Shown: positions 6,069 to 14,400 of the stretch, in pieces
Numbering within the stretch: position 1 is the first letter of the stretch
How the letters are laid out: every line of letters starts with the position of its first letter
NCBI GenBank assembly: GCA_937893125.1
Contig: CALBHW010000020.1
Coordinates: 1-21,002, forward strand
From: an uncultured Clostridia bacterium
GTDB lineage: Bacteria > Bacillota > Clostridia > Christensenellales > UBA1242
Direction of reading: 5' to 3'
Length of the DNA: 21,002 nucleotides
Notes under the pieces: model-generated
Databases searched by the model: none
Told to the model about the DNA's origin: nothing
What the model saw: only the letters and a program-made list of their open reading frames with translations
Made by a program: the position numbers and the translations under genes

Positions 6069-7763
6069 ATGGAAATCGCAGAACCACAACAAGAGCGCCA
6101 AATTGGGCTAAAAATTAGAGAAATTTTAAATAGCAAATGGATTATTTTTGTTTTAGCGGTTTTTGTCGCAATTTTTTGGGCGCTTGATTTTCCTTATGTT
6201 TCTCTCCCCATACTTCTTGCGTATGAAGGGCTTGTTTTGTATTTTTGTCGTGAAGATATTAAGGCTTTTTTGTTTCCTGTTATTGCGATTTCATATTCTA
6301 TAACGACAATCCACGCGGGGATTGGAAACTGGATTTTTTACTTATCAATTTTTGGGGCGTTTATTGGTTTTCTTATTGCATACATAGTTAGAGAAAAGGT
6401 AAAATATAAAAGAAAATTTAAGCGTGGAGAACTTTTCCCAGCGTTTATAATTGCGGGCGTGGGGAATGTTTTGGGCGGAATAATCGGCTTTTTTGACATA
6501 AAAATTTTCTTAATTGTCGCGTTTTTTTGTGTCTTGGTCTATTTTTTGTATTGGCTTTTTATAAATTTTCTTTCAAAAGATGACAAAGAATACATAGCTT
6601 ACGCTTTTATTGCCTTAACTACACTTATTTGTTTTGAAATAATTATTTTCTACATTCGAGCGGATAATTTGCAAGACGCTATTAAGTGGAAAACTGTTAG
6701 AATAGGCACGGGCGAGATTAACGCTGCGGCGATTTTTATGATTAGTGGTGTTTTGTCGTGCTTTTATCTCGCTCGTGGCAAAAAATATGACTATCTTTAT
6801 ATGCTTTTAGGCTTTGTTTTTGACCTTTTTGTGTATTTAACATATTCAAGAATTGCGCTTGCAATTTGTGCTATTGCTACAATCATATATTTCTTTGTCG
6901 ACTTAAAAGACAGTTCTAATAAAAAAATTATTGGTATCACTATTGGTGTAATTATCGGAATTGTCGCAATTTTGGCAATAGTTTTTCGTGAAAAGATTAA
7001 AGACCTACTCTTTTATTATTTAGAAGTAGGACTTGGCAAAAACGGCAGAGAATATCTTTGGAAATGGTGTTGGTATCAATTCGAAGACAATATATTTTTT
7101 GGAATTGGTTTTGTAACAAGAGACGCAGAAGCAATGCAAAACATGATTCCTGGAATTGAAAATTTTGGCAATGGAGTTGGATTGGTTAATGCTCACAACA
7201 CAATGTTGCACTTTTTGACTTGCACGGGGCTTGTTGGAACGGCGCTAAACCTATATTTTTACTACAAAAAGTACCAAATGGTATTTACAAAGTTTGATAG
7301 GTTTAAGTTTTTTGTCCTTATGAACTACCTTTGTATCTTCGTGTCGGGCTGTTTTGACCCAACGCCAAACAATAGCATATTCCACATTGTAGTTTCTCTA
7401 CTTTTGATGGCGCTTGTTGAACTTGAAAACGAAGATAAGGAACCTTGGGAACTCGAAAGAAAAAAGGTTAATAGCATTGTTAATCGTTACCTTCAAATTC
7501 CAAAATCAAATAGCAAAAACTTGCAAACTAGTGGCGTTGAGACGGAAACGGGCGTAAAAGTAGAACCTACTACGAGTAAAACAAAAAATGATGGTGAAAG
7601 TGTAACGCAGTCTCGTCCCGCGAGTTTAAAAGAAAATGAAAACTTGAAAGTTAATAATCACGCTAAACAAAAAAGAACAGAAGAGGCGGGAGAAGAATCA
7701 AGTAAGAAACAAACAAGTTCTGCAAAATTAAAAGAATATTATAAAACGAAAAAGGGTAAATAA
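6069..7763 (+). CDS. O-antigen ligase/polymerase-like polytopic membrane protein
   Basis: A 564-residue integral membrane protein. About 10-12 hydrophobic segments fill residues 20-450. The large extracytoplasmic loop and following helix contain the Wzy_C-type signature: 'WKWCWYQFEDNIFFGIGF', then 'NAHNTMLHFLTCTGLVGTAL' with His376-Asn377. In the O-antigen ligase (WaaL/Wzy/RfaL) superfamily such proteins transfer or polymerise undecaprenyl-linked glycans on the outer face of the membrane; in Gram-positives they act on capsule, teichoic-acid-like or other surface glycans. Residues from about 450 form a roughly 110-residue, Lys/Glu/Ser/Thr-rich, probably disordered cytoplasmic tail, which is unusual. 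The start is ATG 6069 with a good RBS; an upstream in-frame TTG (6054) lies in the SD region. No glycan cluster surrounds it, so the substrate is unknown. Confidence 0.75.
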   Translation: MEIAEPQQERQIGLKIREILNSKWIIFVLAVFVAIFWALDFPYVSLPILLAYEGLVLYFCREDIKAFLFPVIAISYSITTIHAGIGNWIFYLSIFGAFIGFLIAYIVREKVKYKRKFKRGELFPAFIIAGVGNVLGGIIGFFDIKIFLIVAFFCVLVYFLYWLFINFLSKDDKEYIAYAFIALTTLICFEIIIFYIRADNLQDAIKWKTVRIGTGEINAAAIFMISGVLSCFYLARGKKYDYLYMLLGFVFDLFVYLTYSRIALAICAIATIIYFFVDLKDSSNKKIIGITIGVIIGIVAILAIVFREKIKDLLFYYLEVGLGKNGREYLWKWCWYQFEDNIFFGIGFVTRDAEAMQNMIPGIENFGNGVGLVNAHNTMLHFLTCTGLVGTALNLYFYYKKYQMVFTKFDRFKFFVLMNYLCIFVSGCFDPTPNNSIFHIVVSLLLMALVELENEDKEPWELERKKVNSIVNRYLQIPKSNSKNLQTSGVETETGVKVEPTTSKTKNDGESVTQSRPASLKENENLKVNNHAKQKRTEEAGEESSKKQTSSAKLKEYYKTKKGK

Positions 7764-7768
7764 ATAGG

Positions 7769-7798
7769 AAAAAGGTAGTAAAATTTACTACCTTTTTT
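7769..7798. terminator. Bidirectional terminator between convergent genes
   Basis: AAAAAGGTAGTAAA pairs with TTTACTACCTTTTT, giving a near-perfect palindrome with an A run on one side and a U run on the other. It starts six bases after the stop of the membrane protein gene and can serve the convergent glycosyltransferase gene as well. Confidence 0.85.
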
Positions 7799-7815
7799 AA
7801 ATGTATTTTTTCAAA

Positions 7816-7846
7816 TTAGTGCGGGATTTCGTCTTATAAGCACTAA
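7816..7846. repeat. Inverted repeat downstream of the glycosyltransferase gene
   Basis: TTAGTGC (7816-7822) and GCACTAA (7840-7846) are perfect 7-bp arms around a 17-base loop, in the 3' flank of the minus-strand gene. The following U run on that strand is weak, so this may be an mRNA 3'-end stem or a poor terminator ahead of the one at 7769-7798. Confidence 0.45.
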
Positions 7847-7854
7847 ATAACTTT

Positions 7855-9012
7855 TTATTCTATTCCAATTTGATGTGCAACAATGTCTGCAATTGCGTCG
7901 GCGCCGTTGTCGAATTTGTTGATTTTATATGTATTTTTCTTGTATTCGTCAAGTAAACTTGGGTCCTTTATATAACTTTCTACAAGCTCTTTTGCCTTTT
8001 TCTTGTCAGGGCAGTAAATGCCAGTTTTATAAATTTCAGTAAACAATTTGTTTGACGCCTTTTCAATGTCACCTGAATAAAAATTCGTCATAATTGGTGT
8101 ATGCATAAACACGCAATCAGTTATAGCGTTTGGACCCGCCTTTGTTATGTATAGATCGGACGCACATAAAATTTCTGGTAAATCAGAGACAAAAGGTTGG
8201 GGAAGGAACGTTATGTTACTTGGAACATTTTTTTGCAGTTCTAAGTATTCGTTATAAAGTTTTTCATTTTTCCCGCAAATTGGAATGATTGTGATAGGGA
8301 ATGTAGTTTTTAAAAGTTCCTTTGTAAACTCATTTAGTTTTGCCTTTGCGTACGCGCCATCAGCCAAAACAACTGTAAATTTGTCCATAGGAAGGTTGTA
8401 TTTTTTGCGATAAAATTCCTTGGATTCGTTAGCATTTATGACACATTCGCGCGTGATAAAACTCACTTCTTTTACATTTTTTATATGTCGGACATTTTTT
8501 GCTTCGTCCAATGCAAAAGGATTGTTGACAATAAACAAATCTCCCGTCCTATCCCACCAACCGTGCGTGTTGTGGTCTGGGTTATATGCGATAACTTGCG
8601 AATTAAATTTTCCTTTTTTCTTGCCAACGCACGCGATATGATGTGTCGCGAAATATGTTGAAACAATCGCGTCAGGTTTTTTTTCTGCGTACAACTTTAT
8701 AAGCCCACGTTTTACTTTTCTAAAAACGGTAGAGAACACAAATCTCAAACTATTTTGTTCGCCAATGAGTTTCATCGCAATCAACTGTGCTCTAAGGTGA
8801 GTTTTGTGCTTATTTGCAAGTTTAACTTCGTTAATGGCAAACTGTTCATATTTTTGCATATTTTTATCGGGAGAGTCTCTAAAGACATAGCATCTTTCGA
8901 CATCAATTTTGTCCCCGTACTTTTTCTCTAAACATTCGGCGATAGCCTCAGCAGTCACAATATGCCCTTGACCCGCTTCGCAAAATGTGACAAGAACCTT
9001 CTTTTTATCCAT
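7855..9012 (-). CDS. Processive diacylglycerol glycosyltransferase / MGDG synthase-like (GT28)
   Basis: A 385-residue GT-B fold glycosyltransferase. The N-terminal acceptor domain opens with 'VLVTFCEAGQGHIVTAEAIA', whose GxGH motif is typical of MGDG synthase, UgtP and MurG relatives. 'IVSTYFATHH' and 'YNPDHNTHGWW' match the acceptor-domain blocks of the MGDG_synth family. The C-terminal donor domain has 'LPQPFVSDLPEILCASDLYITKAGPNAI' (given here in part), the nucleotide-sugar-binding region. Enzymes of this group add glucose or galactose to diacylglycerol at the inner membrane face, giving glycolipids that set bilayer curvature and anchor lipoteichoic acid. No signal peptide or TM helix is seen. 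ATG 9012 is preceded by GTGGGGAT. It converges on the O-antigen-ligase-like gene; a shared envelope role is possible but inferred. Confidence 0.85.
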   Translation of the reverse strand: MDKKKVLVTFCEAGQGHIVTAEAIAECLEKKYGDKIDVERCYVFRDSPDKNMQKYEQFAINEVKLANKHKTHLRAQLIAMKLIGEQNSLRFVFSTVFRKVKRGLIKLYAEKKPDAIVSTYFATHHIACVGKKKGKFNSQVIAYNPDHNTHGWWDRTGDLFIVNNPFALDEAKNVRHIKNVKEVSFITRECVINANESKEFYRKKYNLPMDKFTVVLADGAYAKAKLNEFTKELLKTTFPITIIPICGKNEKLYNEYLELQKNVPSNITFLPQPFVSDLPEILCASDLYITKAGPNAITDCVFMHTPIMTNFYSGDIEKASNKLFTEIYKTGIYCPDKKKAKELVESYIKDPSLLDEYKKNTYKINKFDNGADAIADIVAHQIGIE

Positions 9013-9188
9013 AAATCCCCACTTTTATTTTGTTTAGAATATGCCTATAAACTTAATGTAATATTTTAAACTGGTTTTGGTTGCGTCTTAAAGAAAAACA
9101 ATGTAGTAATTTAAAAACTATCTCAAAACCCTTTTTTGACAATTTTATATAATAAACATAACACAGATGTTTTTTTTTGTAAAACAAA

Positions 9189-9205
9189 ATGACACAAATT
9201 GTCAT
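9189..9205. promoter_or_regulatory. Operator-like palindrome upstream of the SRP RNA gene
   Basis: ATGACA-CAAAT-TGTCAT is a perfect 6-bp-arm inverted repeat. It lies about 185 bases upstream of the minus-strand glycosyltransferase gene and about 60 bases before the SRP RNA -35 box, within the 285-base spacer 9013-9297. That spacer holds no ORF I can support. The shape suits a dimeric repressor, but no regulator can be named. Confidence 0.25.
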
Positions 9206-9263
9206 ATTTAGTCGTTTTGATAATTTTTGGTAAAAGGAATAAAAAATATTTTCTTTTTATTTC

Positions 9264-9291
9264 TTGCTTTTTATAAAAAAATATGTATAAT
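9264..9291 (+). promoter_or_regulatory. Promoter of the SRP RNA gene
   Basis: TTGCTT (9264-9269) and TATAAT (9286-9291, preceded by TG) are 16 bases apart. The predicted start, 9298, is where the SRP RNA terminal helix begins. Confidence 0.8.
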
Positions 9292-9297
9292 ATTTAA

Positions 9298-9570
9298 AGA
9301 AGTGCTAGGTGGGGAGCTAGTGGTGCCCTTAACCTACAATCCACTACAGTAGGGCCGAAGGTTTGTCTCGGGGCAACTTTGTTAAGCAAGAGCGCAAGTT
9401 TACAATGTTGAAATCAAGGTCTTGTGCAACTGTTAACTGTGAACCATGTCAGAGCTTGACCGCAGCAGCATTAAGCGGACCTAATGGTGTGCCACAAGGA
9501 AACTTTGATGGAGTTGGAATTTGCGGAGACTACTTGACAGGCTGTTTCAAAACAAAATGCACTTCTCTTT
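9298..9570 (+). ncRNA. ffs: Signal recognition particle RNA, large bacterial type
   Basis: An approximately 270-nt RNA of the Bacillus scRNA type. It binds Ffh and targets nascent membrane and secreted proteins to FtsY and SecYEG. The 5' Alu domain is recognisable from AGTGCTAGGTGGGGAGCTAG and GGTGCCC...AGTAGGGCCGAAGG. The terminal helix GAAGTGC (9299-9305) pairs exactly with GCACTTC (9559-9565). Helix 5 is supported by ATCAAG/CTTTGAT and CTTGTG/CACAAG. The S domain has GAACCATGTCAG at 9441-9452 and AGCAGCATTAAG from 9464, identical to the conserved helix-8 flanks. The 11 bases between them (9453-9463) are AGCTTGACCGC where the common sequence is GUCCGGAAGGA, so the GGAA tetraloop is replaced. 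Promoter and terminator bracket the gene. The spurious ORF across it is not a gene. Confidence 0.95.
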
Positions 9571-9579
9571 GAATTCTCT

Positions 9580-9610
9580 CACCGCCGAGTTTAATTGGCG
9601 GTGTTTTTTT
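9580..9610 (+). terminator. Terminator of the SRP RNA gene
   Basis: CACCGCC (9580-9586) pairs with GGCGGTG (9597-9603) and is followed by seven T. The stem is a classic intrinsic terminator ten bases past the RNA 3' end. Confidence 0.92.
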
Positions 9611-9726
9611 AACTAATGACTTCATTTATGAGATTTTATATGTTTTAAATACATATATTTTTTTACTTGTGACATATAAATAATAAATTTTTTAAAAAAT
9701 TAGTTCTTTTAATGTCAATAAAAGTT

Positions 9727-9754
9727 TTGATTTTTTTTGTGTATGTGTTAAAAT
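9727..9754 (+). promoter_or_regulatory. Promoter of the HEPN-CBS gene
   Basis: TTGATT (9727-9732) and an extended -10 TGT-TAAAAT (hexamer 9749-9754) are 16 bases apart. The predicted start is near 9761, leaving a leader of about 37 bases that contains AGGAG. Confidence 0.6.
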
Positions 9755-9797
9755 ATTTTAGTGTAAACTTTAGATGTTTAACGACATAGGAGATTTT

Positions 9798-10529
9798 ATG
9801 GCTAAACAGACTCAAAAGACTAACGCCGAAAGGTTTATTATGGCTTATAATCAAATCGATTATGCTTTAAGGTCGATTTATGGCTTTAAGCGCAGTTTGA
9901 GTTACGCTGACCTTATAAGAAAGGCAGTTCCACTTAATAGCGTTGTGAGAAAATATGAAGATGAACTCATAGATTATGGCAGGCTTAGAAATTCTATTGT
10001 CCACAAAACAAACCCAAACTATGTTATTGCTGAGCCACACATTGAAGTTGTTGAAGATTTTGAAAAAATTGCGAAAATCATTTGCACACCACCGCTAGCG
10101 CTTAACAGAGTTTGCAAAAGGGAAGTCTTGACTTGCGACAGCGACATTTCACTAAAAACACTTTTGGGGTTAATGTCGAGCACGGGTTATAAAAACATTC
10201 CCGTTTACGAAGATGGGCAATTAAAGGGTGTTGCAATTGGGCTAAATGTTCTCGAAGTTTTGGGCGATAGAAGTTTGAGCGGAGAAAATTTGGAAGATTT
10301 TGTCGAAACAAACACTGTAACTCGCGTTATGTCAAGACTTGAAGACTCAAAATATTTTAAGGTTTACGACAAAAATCTTACGATTGAGTCGGCATTAAAT
10401 AATTTTTACCTAAATAGAAAGTTGCAACTTATTATAATTACTGAAAATGGGCATCTAAACGAAAAACCACTTGGTGTTGTGACTGTTGCGGACATTTTGG
10501 ATATGAATGCGATTATTGAAAACTACTAA
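9798..10529 (+). CDS. HEPN-like N-terminal domain plus CBS-domain pair protein
   Basis: A 243-residue soluble protein. Residues 1-100 are mostly helical and carry 'YGRLRNSIVHK' (about 60-70) with Arg64-Asn65 and His69, the R-N-x3-H pattern that forms the RNase active site in HEPN proteins. Residues about 105-243 look like a Bateman module of two CBS motifs: 'GLMSSTGYKNIPVYEDGQLKGVAIG' (abridged) is the first and 'NRKLQLIIITENG...LGVVTVADILD' the second. CBS pairs usually bind adenosine ligands (AMP, ATP, SAM, c-di-AMP) and regulate an attached activity. A nucleotide-gated RNA- or nucleotide-binding role is inference. The start ATG 9798 follows AGGAG; an in-frame ATG at 9774 lacks an RBS and would add eight residues. 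It is a single gene flanked by the SRP RNA gene and a YcxB-like gene. Confidence 0.7.
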   Translation: MAKQTQKTNAERFIMAYNQIDYALRSIYGFKRSLSYADLIRKAVPLNSVVRKYEDELIDYGRLRNSIVHKTNPNYVIAEPHIEVVEDFEKIAKIICTPPLALNRVCKREVLTCDSDISLKTLLGLMSSTGYKNIPVYEDGQLKGVAIGLNVLEVLGDRSLSGENLEDFVETNTVTRVMSRLEDSKYFKVYDKNLTIESALNNFYLNRKLQLIIITENGHLNEKPLGVVTVADILDMNAIIENY

Positions 10530-10704
10530 TTTTAGACGCAAAAGCAAACATTTTTGTGTGAAAAAGTATACAATAGAAAGATGTTTTTGCAAAATTTTAG
10601 TATTTGCTGAATAATTAGTAAATAATTTGTGTTATTGCAAGTTAAAACAAATTTTCTTTTGTAAAACTGATGATTATGTGAAAATATAATGCTTTTTGTT
10701 GAGG

Positions 10705-10773
10705 ATGCATTTGCAAATCAATTCACGAAAGCAACAAGAAATCTTTGAAAAGTTTTTAGAAATGAATTTATAA
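10705..10773 (+). CDS. Possible 22-residue leader ORF
   Basis: The spacer 10530-10786 contains TATAAT at 10685-10690 with a poor -35, then TGAGG before an ATG that opens MHLQINSRKQQEIFEKFLEM plus two residues. The stop TAA lies 13 bases before the next gene, whose RBS AAGGAG follows at once. Codon use is ordinary. It could be a small helical peptide, a coupling ORF or chance; nothing identifies a function. Confidence 0.25.
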   Translation: MHLQINSRKQQEIFEKFLEMNL

Positions 10774-10786
10774 AAAGGAGAAAAAA

Positions 10787-11287
10787 ATGATTAGAAGTTC
10801 ATTTACTTACACGAAAGCCGAATTAGACACCTTTTTGAGTTACATTATTAGAAAAAATATTGCGCTCAAAATTATCTATGTTTGCTCGGCAATTATTTTG
10901 GCGTGCAGTATTTTTATGTTTTGTACGGCGTCCTATGTTGAAGGCGCACTTTATCTTGTGTGCGGTGCGTTCTTTGCTTTTTACGGCTTGATTTTAAAGA
11001 TAGTTGGCGACAAAAACAACAAAAAAAATGTCAATAACATAGACTCCTACGAGTTTGACGAAGATAAACTTTCCGCCACAACTGTCAACGCTCAAGGCGA
11101 ACAAATTGCGTCAATTGTCGTTAGATATGAAGATATCTATAAGATTATGCAAAACGGAAATGATAGAGCATACATTTTTGTAAACAAAGTTGTTGCGCTA
11201 ATTTTGGCGAGAGAAAACTTTGAAAACGAAAGTGATTTTGATAATGTCATAAACCGTATTAAAATGAAGATGCCTAAAAAAGTATAA
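10787..11287 (+). CDS. YcxB-like membrane protein
   Basis: A 166-residue protein. Residues about 25-70 hold two adjacent transmembrane helices (IALKIIYVCSAIILACSIFM and LYLVCGAFFAFYGLILKIVG). The C-terminal cytoplasmic domain (about 85-160) follows the YcxB-like pattern: 'YEFDEDKLSATT', 'VRYEDIYKIMQNGNDRAYIF', then a hydrophobic strand and 'RENFENESDFDNVINRIKMK'. Such domains are PH-like or bPH-like folds in proteins of unknown function. RBS AAAAAGGAG sits seven bases before the ATG. It may share a transcript with the small ORF upstream. The family call rests on motif shape; the role is unknown. Confidence 0.65.
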   Translation: MIRSSFTYTKAELDTFLSYIIRKNIALKIIYVCSAIILACSIFMFCTASYVEGALYLVCGAFFAFYGLILKIVGDKNNKKNVNNIDSYEFDEDKLSATTVNAQGEQIASIVVRYEDIYKIMQNGNDRAYIFVNKVVALILARENFENESDFDNVINRIKMKMPKKV

Positions 11288-11458
11288 ATTTTTATAAAAA
11301 AGTATCCTCTTTTGTGGCAACATTTTGTGGTTATGAAAGGTGTTTTAAAGTTTTAGAAAAACCTTGTGGTTAAAAACTATTGGGGCGGGTTTATTAAAAA
11401 CTATCAATTAAACAAACCGCTAAAAAACAAATTAAAGAAAAATAAGGGAAATACGAGA

Positions 11459-14400
11459 ATGCAAAAAGAAGATAGTAAGCCAAATTTTGTGAGTATGGAA
11501 AAAGACATACTGAAATTTTGGAAAAATAACAAATGTTTTGAAAAAATGGTCGAAAAAAATAAAGGGCACAAGCGCTTTAAATTCCTTGACGGTCCAATTA
11601 CAGCGAACAACCGTTGTGGCGTTCACCATATTTGGGGCAGAACTTTAAAGGACATTACTTTAAAATATAATGCCTTAAAAGGTCACGACTGTATGTATCA
11701 AAACGGCTTTGATGCACAAGGAATGTGGGTCGAAGTTGAGACTGAGAAAGAACTCGGACTTTCAGGGAAACCAGAGATTGTTAAATACGGAATTGACAAC
11801 TTTACAAAAAAATGTATGGATAGGGTGAACTTTTTTGCAAAAGAAATCACCAACCAATCAATCCGTATGGGGCAATGGATGGATTGGGACAATAGTTATT
11901 ATACGAATAGTGACAAAAACATCCTTTCTATTTGGTACTTTTTGAAAGTTTGCAATGAAAGGGGTTATATTGTCAAAAAAAATAGACCTATGGCTTGGTG
12001 CCCACGTTGCGGGACAAGTTTGAGCGAGCACGAAATGGCTGGAAGTTATCACGATGTTGTTCATACGGCTATTTTTGCTAAATTTCCAGTAGAAGGCAAA
12101 AATTTTAGAATTCTTGCTTGGACAACCACTCCTTGGACGCTTTCGGCAAACGTTGCACTTGCGGTTAATCCTGAACTAGATTACTGCGAAGTTGAGCTTA
12201 AAGAATCAAAAGACACAATTGTTTTGTGCAAGGATGCTTTGAAAGTTATAAAAGAACCATACGAAATTTTGGACGAGTTTAAAGGCGAAAAACTTGTTGG
12301 GTTAACATACGAAACTTGTTTCCCAGAACTTGTCGAGCAACAATTTACTCATAAAGTTGTTGCGTGGGAAGATGTTGACGCAACGGAAGGAAGCGGTGTC
12401 GTTCATATCGCGCCTGGGTGCGGAGCCGAGGACTTCGAACTAGGTCTTAGAAATAACTTGCCACAACTTTGCCCAATAGACGAACAAGGCGTTATGCTTG
12501 AAAATACGGGATTTTTAAAGGGTAAAAAGACAACTGAAGTCGTCCAACTTGTTATTGATAGGCTTGAACAAGATGGAAAACTCTTTTATGCGCATAAATA
12601 TAAACACTCATATCCTTATTGTTGGCGATGCAAAACTGATCTTGTTTATAAACTTATTTCGACTTGGTATATTTGCCTTGACGACCTTCGCCCACAACTA
12701 TTAAAAGCGATTGATGAAGTGGAGTTTGAGCCAAGTTACGCCAAGAAAAGAATGGTCGACTGGCTAAACAATATGGGGGACTGGAATATTTCAAGGAGTC
12801 GTTTCTATGGGCTTCCACTTCCATTCTATGTTTGCTCACATTGCGGGCATGTCCACGTTTTAGGCAGTCTTGAAGAACTCGCTAAAAAAGCAGTAAACCC
12901 AGAAGAAATCGCAAAAATTCCACATCTTCATAGACCTTACATTGATAATGTTAGGATAAAATGCGACAAGTGTGGGGCGGAAGTTGAGAGAGTTAAGGAA
13001 GTCGGCGACTGCTGGCTTGACGCTGGTATAACTCCATTTAGCACAAAAAAATACTTTGAAGACAAAAAGTTCTTTGAAGAGAATTTCCCAAGCGATTATG
13101 TTTGTGAAATGATTGAGCAAATAAAACTTTGGTTCTATTCAATGCTTGTTATGAGCGTGACTTTGACGGGTAAAGCACCTTATAAAAAAATTGTAACCTA
13201 CCAATATGTAAAGGATGAAAACGGAAACGAATTCCATAAAAGTGGCGGAAACACGCTTGATAGTGATGTTGTTGCTGATAAAGTTGGCGCAGACACAATT
13301 AGGTATTTGTACGCGGGAGCGAATATTGCAAATGATATGCGTTTTGGTTTTTCGTTAACGGACGAAGCGCGTAGAAAACTTATGAATTTCTGGAATGCCT
13401 ACATTTTCTACAACACATATGCGGTAATTGACAATCCAGATATTGCAAATTTCAAGATTGATTTCGACCACCTTTGCCCAATGGATAGGTGGCTGGTTGA
13501 AAAAATCAACGATTTTGTAGCAAAGAGCGACAAAAATTATGGCGAATATAAGTCTTATCTTGTTGTTAAAGATTTTGAAGAGTTGGTTGACGATTTGACC
13601 AATTTCTATATCCGCGTTAATAGACGAAGATTTTGGAAGTCGGACGATAAAAAAGACCAATTGACTGCCTATGCGTGCTTGTATTATGCGCTAAAATCAA
13701 TGGTTCAAGTTATGGCACCTATTGTACCTTTCTTGAGTGAGCATATTTGGCAAAATCTTGTTCGTGGGACAGAGAAAAATGCGCCAGAAAGTGTAATGCT
13801 TAGCGATTTTCCTCAACCAGTTGATGTGAAATCAAGTGGTATTGTTGAAAAAGCGACTCTTGCGCGTGATATTATTGCAAACGCTTTGAGACTAAGAAAT
13901 GAAAATCAACTTAAAATTAAGCAACCTCTTAGAACAATGTATATTTTGTCGACTGACGCGGTGGATAGCGCGGTTGAAGCGTTTGAAGATGTAATAAAAG
14001 ACGAATTAAATATCAAAAACATTGAGTTTGAGCATAGCACGGAGAAATTTAATATTCCAAGTCTAACCGTTAACTTTAAAACTGCTGGGGCTGTTCTTAA
14101 AGGCAATGTCCAACAATTAAAAGAGTATGTAACGACATTAAATGACGAAAAAATGAAAGACCTTGTGACGATGTTCTATCAAAACTCGATTGACATTGAA
14201 CCTTTTGGAAAACTCGACAAAAGTCTGTTCAACCTTGTTTTGAAACCAAAGAAGGAATATGTAATCGCGTCTCTTGGTGCGGATACAACGCTTGTTCTTG
14301 ACACAACGCTTGATGAAGACTTGATGCTTGAAGGCGCGTATAGGGAACTTGTCCGTACGGCACAAGTTTTGAGAAAAGAAGCGGACTTTAATATTGAAGA

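Noticed and set aside
9136..9153. TTGACA and TATAAT in the spacer before the SRP RNA gene
   Set aside because: The boxes are only six bases apart and cannot form a promoter.
9363..9572. 69-codon ORF across the SRP RNA
   Set aside because: It lies entirely within the structured RNA, has no RBS, and its sequence is explained by SRP RNA helices.
11366..11458. Upstream start adding 31 residues to IleRS
   Set aside because: The added residues are basic and unlike the family N terminus; ATG 11459 has AAGGGA upstream.
11288..11458. T-box riboswitch upstream of ileS
   Set aside because: No T-box GGTGG-type sequence, specifier stem or antiterminator/terminator pair is visible; only a short hairpin is present.
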